From contig NZ_CP036401.1 in NCBI RefSeq assembly GCF_004322755.1, positions 5,146,001 to 5,210,000 of the forward strand: a DNA stretch of 64,000 bases, read 5' to 3'. The notes under the pieces were generated by a model. It was not told the DNA's origin. It saw only the letters and a program-made list of their open reading frames with translations, and searched no databases. Numbering within the stretch: position 1 is the first letter of the stretch; each line of letters opens with the position of its first letter. Below are positions 46,154-54,915 of the stretch, one piece after another. A program made the translations under genes and the position numbers. This DNA comes from Pseudoduganella albidiflava. GTDB lineage: Bacteria > Pseudomonadota > Gammaproteobacteria > Burkholderiales > Burkholderiaceae_D.

Positions 46154-46172
46154 TGAAATCCACATAATTTCA
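46154..46172. promoter_or_regulatory. Candidate LysR-regulator operator
   Basis: TGAAAT, seven bases, ATTTCA forms an inverted repeat with the T-N11-A shape used by LysR proteins. Flanking TCGA on both sides extends it. It lies between azoR and the LysR gene. Confidence 0.6.
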
Positions 46173-46196
46173 ATCGACTTGATCGATTTTATTGAT

Positions 46197-47114
46197 ATGA
46201 GAGAACCCGGCCTCCCCTCCCTCGACCAGCTTCGGGTCTTCATCGCCGTGATCGACCATGGCGGCTTCGCCCATGCCGCGCGGGCGCTGCACCGCACGCA
46301 ATCGGTCATCAGCTACACCATCGCCAACCTGGAAGAACAGCTGAACATCGCGCTGCTCGACCGCGGCAAGCGCCGTGTCACGCTGACCGAAGCGGGCAAG
46401 GCGCTGCTGGCCGATGCGCGTGCCGTGTCGGCCAGGGTGGACGGCATGCGCGCCCGCGCCCGCGCGCTCGGCGCGGGCCTGGAAGCGGAGATATGCCTGG
46501 TGGTCGATGTGATGTTCCCCATGTGCCGCCTCGTCATGCTGCTGGAATCGTTCCAGCGCGAGTACCCGACAGTGGCGCTGCGGCTGCATACCGAGGCGCT
46601 GGGCGGCGTGGCGCAAATGGTGCTGGACAGCCGCTGCCAGCTGGGCGTGAGCGGCATGCCGGTGCACCTGCCGGACAATATCGACCGGCAACTGGCCGGC
46701 CACGTCACGATGATGCCCGTCTGCGCGCCGTTCCATCCCCTGGCACGGTACGAGGGCGTGGTGCCCACCGCCGCGTTGCGCGAGCACCTGCAGCTGGTGC
46801 TGACCGACCGCAGTCCACTGACAGCGGGCCAGGATTTCGGCGTGCTGGGCCTGCGCGACTGGCGCCTGGCCGACCTGCATTCGAAGCATGCGCTGCTGCG
46901 CGGCGGCCTGGGCTGGGGCAGCATGCCGGAAGCGATGATCAGCGAAGACCTGGGCAGCGGCCGGCTGGTACGCCTGAACCTGCAGGACGGCGCGGCGCTG
47001 CAATACCCGCTGTTCGTCATCCACCGTGCCGACAATCAGCTCGGCCCGGCCGGCCGCTGGCTGAAGGAACAGATCCTCGCGCTCGACTATGCGTTACCGC
47101 ACGGGGCGTATTGA
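46197..47114 (+). CDS. LysR-family transcriptional regulator
   Basis: This 305-aa regulator has an N-terminal winged helix (SLDQLRVFIAVIDHGGFAHAARALHRTQ region, ending SVISYTIANLEEQLNIALLD). A periplasmic-binding-like effector domain follows from about 95. The ATG at 46197 was preferred to an in-frame TTG six codons upstream. It is divergent from azoR, the usual arrangement for a LysR activator of an azoreductase or quinone reductase. The effector is probably a quinone or electrophile, inferred from the neighbour. Confidence 0.92.
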   Translation: MREPGLPSLDQLRVFIAVIDHGGFAHAARALHRTQSVISYTIANLEEQLNIALLDRGKRRVTLTEAGKALLADARAVSARVDGMRARARALGAGLEAEICLVVDVMFPMCRLVMLLESFQREYPTVALRLHTEALGGVAQMVLDSRCQLGVSGMPVHLPDNIDRQLAGHVTMMPVCAPFHPLARYEGVVPTAALREHLQLVLTDRSPLTAGQDFGVLGLRDWRLADLHSKHALLRGGLGWGSMPEAMISEDLGSGRLVRLNLQDGAALQYPLFVIHRADNQLGPAGRWLKEQILALDYALPHGAY

Positions 47115-47246
47115 CTTCCATTTCAAGACTCCTACATCACCGCGGCATGTGCGCTGACACCCGCTGCGCGCCTGCCGTCCTACGATAAACCTCTGCCGGG
47201 GCCGCGAGAGAGCCGGTCCCGGCCGCGACTTGAAGAGGAGATCGAC

Positions 47247-48578
47247 ATGACCAGAGAAAAGGACCAGCTCACGAATACGCAGGACGCGGGCTACTTCACG
47301 CAGAGCGGCAACCACGCCGCCGGCGGGCCCGCCAACGACACCACGCAAGTCAACAGGGCACCCAACATCAACCAGGCGGCGAGCAAGCAAAGCAGCCCCG
47401 CCGGCAGCTCGGGAGGAACGGACATGACACAACAATCGATCGGCGGCCAGGGCGCGCAGGACGGCATCAGCGGCACCCCATCCGGCACGCAGGGCGGCCA
47501 GAGTGGCCAGGGCATCGACCAGGGCGGCCAGAACCAGCAGAGCGCGCAAGGGCATTCAGATTACACGGGCGGCTCGCCGGGTGGCCAGCGCAGCATCCGC
47601 AACGACCCGCGCACCCAGCTCGATCCCCAGGAATCGAACCGCGACAGCTATGGCGCCCAGCAGTCGGGCGCCACCTCGGGCGAAGTCGGTGATGGACGCA
47701 GCCAGCAGCAGGTCGCCCATGGCGGCAGCCAGGCATCGCAGCACAGTGCCGGGCGCGACGATGGATCGGTGCAGCGCGCACCGCAGGAATACTACCGCGG
47801 CGGGTCCTCCCAGCAGCAGCAACAGCCGCAGCGGGGTAGCGGTGAAGGGGGTGGCCTGCAGTCGAGCAGCCCGGGCGGCTCGGGCACCATGGCCAACAAG
47901 CAGGGCGGTCCCGGCAACCAGCAATCCGGTAGTCAGCAATCCGGTAACCAGCAATCCGAGAACAGCCAGGGCGGTCCCGGCCGCAACGGCCTGTCGCAAA
48001 TGAAGGAACAGCAGCAGCAAGGCGGCCCGGGCAACGGCCAGTCGCAGCAGATGGAACAATCGGCCGACAAGCCTCGCGCCGGCACGGGTGGCGGCCATGG
48101 TGGCCAGCACTCGGGCGGCATGGGCGGTGAACGGGGCGGCGACCTGCACAACGTGGGCGCGCAGAGCGGCCAGACGGGCCGCGGCGGCCTGGGCGGCAAC
48201 AACGTCGAAATGCAGGGTACCAGCAAGGGCAACCAGCAATCCGGCGACAACCTGATCGGCCAGACCACGCTGGGCAGCGGCGGCAGCCAGTCGGCCGACC
48301 GCGACAGCCTCGATGCGCTGCCGGCCGATGCGATGGGCGGCGAACGCGTGGGCATGGGCAGCCGCGGCCACAGCCAGCAATCGGACAAGGCCGGCAATGC
48401 CCAGGCCGACACCTGGTCGAACCAGGCGCGCCCGAACAACCGCAGCGACAACGAGCAGGCCGACCGCCAGCTCGGCATGCAGGGCTCGCCGGGCGAACCG
48501 GGTCACGATATCGATGACCTGGGCAACAAGCAGTCCGGCGGTGGCGGCTCGCGGGGCGGGTCGGAAGACCAGCGATAG
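47247..48578 (+). CDS. Large Gln/Gly/Ser-rich disordered protein
   Basis: This 443-aa protein is almost entirely low complexity, rich in Gln, Gly, Ser and Asn. It has no aliphatic core, cysteine, signal peptide or membrane segment. Short repeats such as SGNQQSGNQQSENSQ and GGPGNQQSGSQQSG recur in the middle (about 210-260). The strong AAGAGGAGATCG ribosome site supports a real gene. It shares composition with the 132-aa protein at 40834-41232. Length and repeat content suggest a hydrated matrix or stress-protective protein, but no function is established. Confidence 0.75.
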   Translation: MTREKDQLTNTQDAGYFTQSGNHAAGGPANDTTQVNRAPNINQAASKQSSPAGSSGGTDMTQQSIGGQGAQDGISGTPSGTQGGQSGQGIDQGGQNQQSAQGHSDYTGGSPGGQRSIRNDPRTQLDPQESNRDSYGAQQSGATSGEVGDGRSQQQVAHGGSQASQHSAGRDDGSVQRAPQEYYRGGSSQQQQQPQRGSGEGGGLQSSSPGGSGTMANKQGGPGNQQSGSQQSGNQQSENSQGGPGRNGLSQMKEQQQQGGPGNGQSQQMEQSADKPRAGTGGGHGGQHSGGMGGERGGDLHNVGAQSGQTGRGGLGGNNVEMQGTSKGNQQSGDNLIGQTTLGSGGSQSADRDSLDALPADAMGGERVGMGSRGHSQQSDKAGNAQADTWSNQARPNNRSDNEQADRQLGMQGSPGEPGHDIDDLGNKQSGGGGSRGGSEDQR

Positions 48579-48610
48579 GCTGGACGGTGCCGGGCGTCAT
48601 CCGGCACATT

Positions 48611-48690
48611 GAAAGCGCATGCATTCACCCCAACAGCGAAGGGCTGGGGTCAGACCCGCCGGGTCTGACCCCGGAATTTGCCATTGGGGT
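48611..48690. repeat. Dispersed palindromic repeat, family 1, copy E
   Basis: The core GGGGTCAGACCCG, one base, mirrored arm is at about 48650-48676. The left flank from CATTGAAAGCGCATGCATTC to the core (about 50 bp) is identical to the reverse complement of the sequence right of the IS element (60258-60307), so the repeat unit is longer than its core. Confidence 0.85.
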
Positions 48691-48803
48691 TCGAAAACCA
48701 ATGTCCTACTAAGGCGCAAGCGCTGCTGGCCGTATGGGTTCCGCTAGCTGAACAGCATTCGCACTCACGCGCAGTTCAAACATTCGCATCCCGGCGCGGC
48801 TTA

Positions 48804-49112
48804 CTACAAGCCGGCCGCTCGCAAGCGCCGGCGCAGCCGCCGTACCTCTTCCGTCAGGTCCACCACCAGTGCCGCCACCTCTTCGTTGGCGTCGAAATCG
48901 CGCTCGATCCGCAGCAGGCTGCGCGCGCGCACCAGGTCGACGCTGGTGAAGCGCCAGGCTTCGGGCGCATCGCCGGTGCCGTCCAGCAGGATGCCGGTGC
49001 GCACCCGCTGCACCACCCAGCCCGGTTCCACGGCGCAGGCACGCGCCAGTTCGTCCAGCGTCAGCGCCGCCTCGTCGAGCGGTACGGCGCGGATCGGTTG
49101 TTCGCCATTCAT
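48804..49112 (-). CDS. cbpM: Chaperone modulator CbpM
   Basis: This 102-aa MerR-like helical protein inhibits CbpA. It has ALTLDELARACAVEPGWVVQ and RVRTGILLDGTGDAPEAWRF, then SVDLVRARSLLRIERDFDAN and a C-terminal coiled coil (LVVDLTEEVRRLRRRLRAAG). The ATG at 49112 starts 11 bp after the cbpA stop with an AAGGAGACG site, in the order cbpA-cbpM known for this pair. The frame extends upstream through cbpA but is not coding there. Confidence 0.92.
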   Translation of the reverse strand: MNGEQPIRAVPLDEAALTLDELARACAVEPGWVVQRVRTGILLDGTGDAPEAWRFTSVDLVRARSLLRIERDFDANEEVAALVVDLTEEVRRLRRRLRAAGL

Positions 49113-49123
49113 CCATCGTCTCC

Positions 49124-50059
49124 TTACAGCCCCGTGCGCGGATCGAGCCGGGGGTTGAAGCCCAGTTCGCGCGCCATCTGTTCGTACAGCGCCCTGGCCC
49201 GCGGCGTGTTCGCCGGGGGCAGCGCGATTTCCAGCAGCAGGTACAGGTCGCCGGCCGGCGCGGACGCGGTGCCGGGAATGCCGCGGCCCTTCAGCCGCAG
49301 CTTGCGCCCGCCCTGCGAATCCGCCGGCACCGCAACCGTCACGCGGCCGGACGGCGTGGCCACTTCGATGCCCGCGCCCAGCGCCGCTTCCCATGGCGCC
49401 ACGGGCACCGTCTGGTACACGTCGCGCCCCTCGACGCGGTAGCGGCGGTCTTCGGCGAAGCGGATTTCCAGGTACAGGTCGCCCGCGGCGGCACCGCCGC
49501 TGCCGGGCTGGCCCTGCCCCGCCAGGCGCAATTGCTGGCCCTCGGTCACGCCTTTCGGGATCGTCACGTTCAGCGTGCGCTCACGGGTGATCACGCGGCC
49601 GCTGGCATCGGCCTCGGGAACCCGCAGGCTGATCGTGCGGCCCGCGCCCGCATAGGCATCCTGCAGCGCGATCTCGATGACGGCATAGCTGTCGTCGCCG
49701 CGCATCTGGAAACCGCGCCGGCGGCCGCCGCCCACGTGGGCGAACAGGTCCTTGAAGAAGTCGCTGTCGGCGCCGCCGAACGATTCGAAGCCGGCACCCC
49801 AGTCGGGCGGCGGACGGAAGCCGCCCTCCCCGGCCTGCCGGTATGGCGCGCTGCCCAGTTCATCGTAGGCCGCGCGCTTCTCGGGGTCGCCCAGCACCCC
49901 GTAGGCTTCGTTCAGCTCCTTGGTCCTGGCATCCGCATCGGCTTCCTTGCTCACGTCGGGATGGTACTTGCGCACGAGCTTGCGGTATGCCGCCTTGATC
50001 TCGTCGGCGCTGGCCGTCTTCGGCACGCCCAGCACCGCGTAGTAATCCTTGTAGTCCAC
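49124..50059 (-). CDS. cbpA: Curved DNA-binding protein / DnaJ-type co-chaperone
   Basis: This 311-aa protein has an N-terminal J domain (KDYYAVLGVPKTASADEIKAAYRKL; HPD loop in RKYHPDVSKEADA). A Gly/Phe-rich linker and two DnaJ C-terminal beta domains follow (VTIPKGVTEGQQLRLAGQGQ; KLRLKGRGIPGTASAPAGDL). It lacks the zinc-finger of DnaJ itself, as CbpA does. The start is GTG at 50059 behind GGAGAG with 6 bp spacing. It pairs with CbpM, which directly follows. Confidence 0.95.
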   Translation of the reverse strand: MDYKDYYAVLGVPKTASADEIKAAYRKLVRKYHPDVSKEADADARTKELNEAYGVLGDPEKRAAYDELGSAPYRQAGEGGFRPPPDWGAGFESFGGADSDFFKDLFAHVGGGRRRGFQMRGDDSYAVIEIALQDAYAGAGRTISLRVPEADASGRVITRERTLNVTIPKGVTEGQQLRLAGQGQPGSGGAAAGDLYLEIRFAEDRRYRVEGRDVYQTVPVAPWEAALGAGIEVATPSGRVTVAVPADSQGGRKLRLKGRGIPGTASAPAGDLYLLLEIALPPANTPRARALYEQMARELGFNPRLDPRTGL

Positions 50060-50125
50060 GTCATGCTCTCCAGGTCGTCGTCCAGAGGAATATGAGGTTA
50101 CAACGATGTCGCTGCAAGCCCTTCG

Positions 50126-50764
50126 TCAGCGCAAGCGGCGCACCGACGATGCCTGGTTGTTCAAGCCTTCCAGCGCGGGATAGCGGCCCGGCCCGTACAC
50201 CCTGCAGCGGCCGCGGTAGTCGTCATGCTCGCAGACTTCCCACTCGCCTTCGCGCACCACCATCGAGCCGGCCCGGTCGTTGAAATCGCGCGATCGCAGG
50301 CTGTGCACATCGCCCGCCAGCACCACGCGGTCCCCGCCGAACTGGCGGGTGGAATACAGCTCGACCGGCGGACCGCGCCGCTCGTCACGGTCGCCACGAT
50401 CGCCACGGTCGCGCCAGCCGCGCCGGTCGTCGTCCCTGCGGTCGCGGCGGCCGTCGTCCCCGCGCGCCAGTTCACGCACCGACGAGATCGCGTTGCCCAG
50501 GTGGCCCAGGTCGCGGTACTCGCCCCGTTCCAGCACGGTGCACCGGCCGCCGAAGTCCTTGTGCTCGCACACTTCCCAGGCGCCGGAGAGGACGGTGGCC
50601 GACGATGCGCGGTCGTTGAAACCGGTGTCCTGGAAATTGCGCACGGTGTCGCGCACGCTGATCTGGGCACCGCGGAAATCGGGCTGCGAATACAGCGCCA
50701 ATTCGCCGGCGGCAGCGAGGTTGAAGGATGCCAGCAGCGTGGCGGCGGCGAACAGGCGTTTCAT
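50126..50764 (-). CDS. Two-domain beta/gamma-crystallin-family exported protein
   Basis: This 212-aa protein has a signal peptide (MKRLFAAATLLASFNLAAAG). Two beta/gamma-crystallin-like domains follow: ELALYSQPDFRGAQISVRDT through WEVCEHKDFGGRCTVLERGE (about 20-100), and VELYSTRQFGGDRVVLAGDV through WEVCEHDDYRGRCRVYGPGR (about 134-212). The linker (about 101-133) is an extreme Arg/Asp run (RRDRRDDDRRGWRDRGDRGD). Such domains often bind calcium; the usual N/D-N/D-X-X-S/T-S motif is present only in diverged form (FNDRASSATV, FNDRAGSMVV). The ATG at 50764 starts the signal peptide. Confidence 0.85.
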   Translation of the reverse strand: MKRLFAAATLLASFNLAAAGELALYSQPDFRGAQISVRDTVRNFQDTGFNDRASSATVLSGAWEVCEHKDFGGRCTVLERGEYRDLGHLGNAISSVRELARGDDGRRDRRDDDRRGWRDRGDRGDRDERRGPPVELYSTRQFGGDRVVLAGDVHSLRSRDFNDRAGSMVVREGEWEVCEHDDYRGRCRVYGPGRYPALEGLNNQASSVRRLR

Positions 50765-50929
50765 ATGTACTCCATCTGGTGCGTTGGCCGGGCGCGACGC
50801 GCGCGCGGCATGCTTCCCATAACGCAATGGCGGCATGGCCGGTGCACGCGCCAGCTGTAACAAATTCCTACTGCGGCCACCAGGCGTTCATGGGTAGAAT
50901 CGCAAGTTCCCCCGTTTCCGCCCCTGCCC

Positions 50930-52318
50930 ATGCCCTATTCGTTCACCTTGCCCAATATCCGCAAAGAAGCCGCCGCCCTGTGGCAGCTGGCCTGGCCGGT
51001 CCTGATCGGCCAGTTGGCGACGGTGGGCATGGGCGTGGCAGACGTGGCGATGACGGGCCACACCAGCGCCGCCGAACTGGCCGCCGTGTCGCTGGGCGCC
51101 TCGGTATGGTCGATCATCCTGGTCACCGTCAACGGCACCATGATGGCCGTGAACACGGTGGTCGCGCACCAGGTGGGCGCCGGCGCGTTCGACCGGATCC
51201 CGCACTCGGTGCGGCAGGCGCTATGGAAAGCCGTGGGCGTGGGCATCGTCGCCGCGCTGGCGGCCAACCTGGCCACGCTGCTGTTCGACCACCTGCAGCT
51301 CGATGACGAGGTCAACGCGCGCGCCTCGATGTTCGTGCACATCGTCAGCATCGGCCTGCTGCCGTTCGCCGCCTACCGCGCGCTGTACGGCTACAGCGCC
51401 AGCATCAACCAGACCAAGCCCGTGATGGTGATCGCCATCATCGGCCTGCTCGTCAACATCGCCGTCAACTGGGTGCTGGTGTTCGGCAACCTCGGTTTTC
51501 CGAAGATGGGCGCGCTGGGCTGCGCGGTGGCCACCGGCACCGTGGTCTGGCTCGACCTGCTGGCGATCGTGCTGTGGATCCGCATCGCCCCCGCCTACCG
51601 CGCCTCGTACCCGTTCGACAAATGGGAATGGCCGCACTGGCCGGAGGTGTGGAACATGCTGAAGCTGGGCGTGCCGATCGGCGTCACCTACTTCGCCGAG
51701 GTCAGCGTGTTCGGCGCCGTCAGCCTGCTGGTGGCGCGCTTCGGCGTGGTCACCGTGTCGGCGCACCAGATCGCGCTGAACTTCGCCTCGCTGACCTTCA
51801 TGGTGCCGCTGTCGTTCGGCATCGGCATGATCGCCCGCGTCGGCCAGGCGCTGGGCGAAGGCAATCCGCAGCGCGCCCGCTTCGCTTCCTTCGTGGGCCT
51901 GTGGATGTCGGTCGGCTTCGCGGTGCTGTCGGCCCTGTTCATCGCCGTGTTCCGCCACCACATCGCCGCGGCCTATACCTCGGACGTGGCGGTACAGGAA
52001 ATGTGCGCGCACCTGCTGCTGTTCGCCGCGCTGTTCCAGCTGTCCGACGCGGCGCAGGTGGCCGCATCGTGCGCGATCCGCGGCTACAAGGTCACGCGCG
52101 GCCCGATGGTGATCCAGCTGATCGCGTTCTGGGGCGTGGCGCTGCCGGTCGGCTGCGTGCTGGGCCTGGCGCCGCGCTGGCTGCCGTTCGCGCCGGGCGA
52201 ACCGATGTCCGCCACCGGCTTCTGGATCGGCCTGGTGCTGGGCCTGACGATCGCGGCCGTGCTGCTGACACTGTACCTGCAGCGGCTGTCGCGCCAGCGG
52301 GCGCTGGCCGGGGCTTGA
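50930..52318 (+). CDS. MATE-family multidrug efflux transporter
   Basis: This 462-aa protein has twelve predicted membrane helices. MATE hallmarks include WPVLIGQLATVGMGVADVAM TGH near the N-terminus, the repeated-half counterpart VSVFGAVSLLVARFGVVTVS AHQIALN, and FGIGMIARVGQALGEGNPQR. NorM-type members export cationic drugs and dyes using sodium or proton gradients. The coupling ion cannot be decided. It stands alone on the plus strand after the divergent crystallin gene. Confidence 0.93.
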   Translation: MPYSFTLPNIRKEAAALWQLAWPVLIGQLATVGMGVADVAMTGHTSAAELAAVSLGASVWSIILVTVNGTMMAVNTVVAHQVGAGAFDRIPHSVRQALWKAVGVGIVAALAANLATLLFDHLQLDDEVNARASMFVHIVSIGLLPFAAYRALYGYSASINQTKPVMVIAIIGLLVNIAVNWVLVFGNLGFPKMGALGCAVATGTVVWLDLLAIVLWIRIAPAYRASYPFDKWEWPHWPEVWNMLKLGVPIGVTYFAEVSVFGAVSLLVARFGVVTVSAHQIALNFASLTFMVPLSFGIGMIARVGQALGEGNPQRARFASFVGLWMSVGFAVLSALFIAVFRHHIAAAYTSDVAVQEMCAHLLLFAALFQLSDAAQVAASCAIRGYKVTRGPMVIQLIAFWGVALPVGCVLGLAPRWLPFAPGEPMSATGFWIGLVLGLTIAAVLLTLYLQRLSRQRALAGA

Positions 52319-52454
52319 AGGGCTCCCTGGCTTGCCGAAGGAAAGTCGGCAGCAGCGCTTGTATTCCGAATTTTCCTGCCTCGTCAGGCGCTGTCCAGTC
52401 TGGTATCGTTTTGCGCTTTCCTTCCAATAACAAACCGTTCATTTCGGGACTCCC

Positions 52455-54671
52455 ATGCGTACCGCTCTCAGTATCCTGGCCCTGCTGGCCGCCGGCACGG
52501 CATCCGCCGACCGCCTGACCCTCGACCGCCTGCACAGCGATCCCGCCCTTGCCGGCAACGGCGTGCGCGCGCTGAAGGTGTCGCCGGATGGCGCCCGGGT
52601 GACGTTCCTTCGCGGCCGCCCGGACAACCAGTTCCAGATGGACCTGTGGGAATTCAACCTGAAGGACAAGTCGACGCGCCGCCTGGTCGACTCGAAGGTG
52701 CTGGTGGCCGAGGAAAACCTGTCGGATGCCGAGAAGGCGCGCCGCGAGCGCGAACGCACCGCCGCGCTGAAAGGCATCATCAACTACAGCTGGTCGCCCG
52801 ACGGCAAGCGGCTGCTGGTGCCGATCGCCGGCAACCTGTACCTGATCGATGTCGCCAAACCGGATGCGGCGCGCCTGGTCGCCTCGGGCAACGTGACCGA
52901 TCCGAAGATTTCGCCGAAGGGCAAGTACGTGTCGTTCGTGCGCGACCAGAACCTGTACGTGATCGACCTGGCCACCGGCAAGGAGAAGGCGCTGACCACG
53001 GATGGCAAGGGCACGCTGCACAACGGCGAGGCGGAATTCGTCGCGCAGGAAGAGATGCACCAGTACACCGGCTACTACTGGGCGCCGGACGATTCGGCCA
53101 TCGCCTACCGCCGCTATGACGAGGCGCAGGTGCCGGTGGCGCGCCGCTTCGAGATCTATGCCGACCGCACCGACGTGATCGAGCAGCGCTACCCGGCCGC
53201 CGGCGACAAGAACGCGATCGTGGAACTGCGCATCGTCGATCCGGTCAGTGGCGCCACGAAGGAAATCGACCTGGGCGCGGAAAAGGATATCTACCTGGTG
53301 CGCGCCGATTTTTCCGCCGACAGCAAGAAGCTGCTGTTCCAGCGCCAGACGCGCGACCAGAAGAAGCTGGAACTGATCGCCGTCGATACCGCCACGCTGG
53401 CGCAGAAGGTGCTCGTCACCGAAACGGCGAAGACCTGGACCGACATCAACGACGACCTGCGCTTCCTGTCCGGCGGCCGTGGCTTCGTCTGGTCGTCGCA
53501 CCGCACCGGCCGCAACCACCTGTACCTGTTCGACATGGACGGCAACGTGAAGCATGCGCTGACCAAAGGCGAATGGGGCATCGACAACCTGCTGGCCGTG
53601 GATGAACAGGCCGGCAAGGTGTACTTCTCGTCGAACAAGGACGCCATCATCGACAAGCAGACCTACGCGGTCTCGCTGGACGGCCGCAACGCCGACAAGC
53701 CGGTGCGCGTGACGCAGGCCGACGGCTGGCACGACACCACGTTCGCGCGCAACGGCCAGCTGTTCGTCGACACCTGGTCCGATCCGGCCAACCCGCCGCA
53801 GGTGTCGATCCGCAAACCCGATGGCGCGATCCTGACGTGGGTGGAAAAGAACGAGGTCAATGCCTCGCACCCGTACTACCAGTACAAGTCGGACCACCTG
53901 CCGGTGGAATACGGCACCCTGCAGGCCAGCGACGGGCAGACCCTGTACTGGTCGATGATCAAGCCCTACCGCTTCGATCCGGCGAAGAAGTATCCGGTGT
54001 ACCTGTCCACCTACGGCGGCCCGGGCCCGCAGCACGTGTCGCGCAAGTGGGGCGATCCGTTCGACATGTTCATGGCGCAGCAGGGCTACGTGGTGTTCCG
54101 CCTCGATAACCGCGGCTCGGGCCGCCGCGAGCGCGCCTTCACGGACGCGATCTACCGCAACCTTGGCAAGGTGGAAGTGCAGGACCAGCTGGCCGGCATC
54201 GATTTCCTCGGCAAGCAGGCCTTCGTCGATCCGAAGCGCATCGGCGTGTATGGCTGGAGCTATGGCGGCTTCATGACGCTGCGCCTGTTGTCGCAGGGCT
54301 CGGACAAGATCGCCGCCGGCGTTTCCGGCGCGCCCGTCACCGACTGGGCGCTGTACGACACGCACTACACGGAACGCTTCATGGACAAGCCGTCCGAGAA
54401 CAAGGAAGGCTATGCCGACAGCACCGTGTTCAAGCATGTCGACGGCCTGAAATCGAACCTGCTGCTGATCCATGGCATGGCCGACGACAACGTGCTGTTC
54501 ACCAACACCACGAAGATGATCGACGCCCTCGTCAACCGCGGCGTGCAGTTCGAGCTGATGACCTACCCGGGCGCCAAGCACGGCGTCTCGGACCGCAAGC
54601 AGCGCAAGCACGTGCAGGTCGGCATCGACGCGTTCTTCCGCAAGCACCTGAAGCCGGACACCGTGCAGTAA
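52455..54671 (+). CDS. S9-family (dipeptidyl peptidase IV-like) serine peptidase
   Basis: This 738-aa exported peptidase has a signal peptide (MRTALSILALLAAGTASA). An N-terminal eight-blade propeller (about 35-480) includes the dipeptidyl-IV Glu pair in EFVAQEEMHQYTGYYWAPDD. The C-terminal alpha/beta-hydrolase has the nucleophile Ser602 in GVYGWSYGGFMTLR, Asp677 in IHGMADDNVLFTNT and His709 in PGAKHGVSDR. Removal of N-terminal X-Pro dipeptides in the periplasm is the expected activity. It is followed by the palindrome array described separately. Confidence 0.95.
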   Translation: MRTALSILALLAAGTASADRLTLDRLHSDPALAGNGVRALKVSPDGARVTFLRGRPDNQFQMDLWEFNLKDKSTRRLVDSKVLVAEENLSDAEKARRERERTAALKGIINYSWSPDGKRLLVPIAGNLYLIDVAKPDAARLVASGNVTDPKISPKGKYVSFVRDQNLYVIDLATGKEKALTTDGKGTLHNGEAEFVAQEEMHQYTGYYWAPDDSAIAYRRYDEAQVPVARRFEIYADRTDVIEQRYPAAGDKNAIVELRIVDPVSGATKEIDLGAEKDIYLVRADFSADSKKLLFQRQTRDQKKLELIAVDTATLAQKVLVTETAKTWTDINDDLRFLSGGRGFVWSSHRTGRNHLYLFDMDGNVKHALTKGEWGIDNLLAVDEQAGKVYFSSNKDAIIDKQTYAVSLDGRNADKPVRVTQADGWHDTTFARNGQLFVDTWSDPANPPQVSIRKPDGAILTWVEKNEVNASHPYYQYKSDHLPVEYGTLQASDGQTLYWSMIKPYRFDPAKKYPVYLSTYGGPGPQHVSRKWGDPFDMFMAQQGYVVFRLDNRGSGRRERAFTDAIYRNLGKVEVQDQLAGIDFLGKQAFVDPKRIGVYGWSYGGFMTLRLLSQGSDKIAAGVSGAPVTDWALYDTHYTERFMDKPSENKEGYADSTVFKHVDGLKSNLLLIHGMADDNVLFTNTTKMIDALVNRGVQFELMTYPGAKHGVSDRKQRKHVQVGIDAFFRKHLKPDTVQ

Positions 54672-54679
54672 GACCGGCC

Positions 54680-54853
54680 AAAAACGGTGACAGTCACCAT
54701 TTTTCTGGAAACATTGCAGGAAAAACGGTGACTGTCACCATTTTTCGGGAAACATTCCAGAAGCGTCAAAAACGGTGACTGTCACCATTTTTCTGGAAAC
54801 ATTCCGGGAAAAATGGTGACTGTCACCATTTTTTGGGAAACATTCCAGAAGCT
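54680..54853. repeat. Array of four palindromic units
   Basis: Four units begin at 54680, 54721, 54768 and 54809 (spacings 41, 47, 41 bp). Each has AAAAAYGGTGACTGTCACCA followed by a T run, with a GGAAACATTCC-like spacer. The central GGTGAC/GTCACC is a perfect palindrome in units 2-4. It lies between the S9 peptidase and csbD. Confidence 0.85.
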
Positions 54854-54860
54854 CCGAAGC

Positions 54861-54890
54861 AAAACAGCCGCCCGAGGGCGGCTGTTGTTC
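54861..54890 (-). terminator. Terminator after the CsbD gene
   Basis: AACAGCCGCCC, two bases, GGGCGGCTGTT: an 11-bp perfect stem, with TTTT on the minus-strand side. It lies 26 bp after the csbD stop and can also serve the plus strand. Confidence 0.75.
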
Positions 54891-54915
54891 ATCGGCACTG
54901 GGCCGATACCTGTGC

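Noticed and set aside
52092-54647. Minus-strand frame of 851 codons
   Set aside because: Antisense to the S9 peptidase whose catalytic triad is intact on the plus strand.
54680-54853. The four palindromes as a CRISPR array
   Set aside because: Spacers are similar to each other rather than unique, the units are palindromic with variable spacing, and no cas gene is near.
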